Assembly (NCBI GenBank): GCA_023388015.1
Contig: JAEWHB010000088.1
Coordinates: forward strand, 1-5,466
Reading direction: 5' to 3'
DNA from: Bacteroidota bacterium
Lineage (GTDB): Bacteria; Bacteroidota; Bacteroidia; Flavobacteriales; Weeksellaceae
DNA length: 5,466 nucleotides
Below the pieces are notes generated by a model. The model made no database searches. It saw only the letters and a program-made list of their open reading frames with translations, and was not told the origin of the DNA. The number at the start of each line of letters is the position of its first letter. The stretch's first letter is position 1. Below are positions 5,366-5,466 of this stretch, piece after piece. Made by a program: the position numbers and the translations under genes.

Positions 5366-5466
5366 ATGGACGAGAAGTCACTGAAAAAAATATTTGACAT
5401 ATTTTGTATTGCTGAATTCATCAGCTGTTTTTTACTTTTTTGCGTGGCAATGCCGGTAAAATATGG
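5366..5466 (+). CDS. DUF3817-type small membrane protein, N-terminal part (runs off window)
   Basis: The first 33 codons are visible and the gene continues past the window edge. After the polar start MDEKSLKKIF (1-10) comes a hydrophobic helix, about residues 11-29. Its pattern (aromatic-I/A-AEFIS-LLF-VAMP-KY) resembles the opening of DUF3817 proteins, in which an E-G/F-I-S motif lies in the first membrane helix and a (A)MP(L/V)KY motif closes it. These are small, roughly 90-110 residue, multi-helix inner-membrane proteins of unknown function, related to Bacillus YdzA. The frame stays open upstream of 5366. ATG 5366 is preferred because it starts the family similarity and lies just downstream of the predicted promoter. 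The call rests on a short fragment. Confidence 0.65.
   Translation, partial: MDEKSLKKIFDIFCIAEFISCFLLFCVAMPVKY

Overview
The window looks like core chromosome of a Bacteroidota bacterium, most likely of the flavobacterial group (Chryseobacterium/Weeksellaceae-like). The DNA is AT-rich by eye and genes are tightly packed. Start sites lack clear Shine-Dalgarno sequences, and intergenic gaps carry the Bacteroidota -7 promoter box TAnnTTTG. Several proteins are recognisably Bacteroidota versions: a DksA-like protein that has lost three of its four zinc cysteines, an LspA with a long insertion, and a DUF3667 membrane protein. I see no mobile element, CRISPR array, tRNA or rRNA.

Layout, plus strand: the 3' end of ileS (isoleucyl-tRNA synthetase) is followed after 4 bases by a TraR/DksA-family gene, and after 9 bases by lspA (signal peptidase II, TTG start). 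A 33-base gap contains a good -7 box and a 13-bp palindrome. Next comes a DUF3667 gene (zinc ribbon plus five predicted membrane helices) and, one base after its stop, a secreted M48-family zinc metallopeptidase. Convergent to these, on the minus strand, is a 497-residue exported protein of unknown function. Its stop codon overlaps that of the peptidase gene. The last 189 bases hold a compact divergent promoter region and the first 33 codons of a small DUF3817-type membrane protein.

How the genes fit together: ileS-dksA-like-lspA is an expression and lipoprotein-maturation housekeeping cluster. The DUF3667 and M48 genes are almost certainly co-transcribed and probably translationally coupled. 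The DUF3667 protein is predicted to have a cytoplasmic zinc ribbon and a large periplasmic loop, and that loop contains an internal duplication. The partner is an exported protease, so the pair is the best candidate here for an uncharacterised envelope module; that role is inference. The rest of the window is ordinary. The other points worth checking are the divergent promoter pair, the tail-to-tail overlap and an eight-T run in the peptidase signal peptide.
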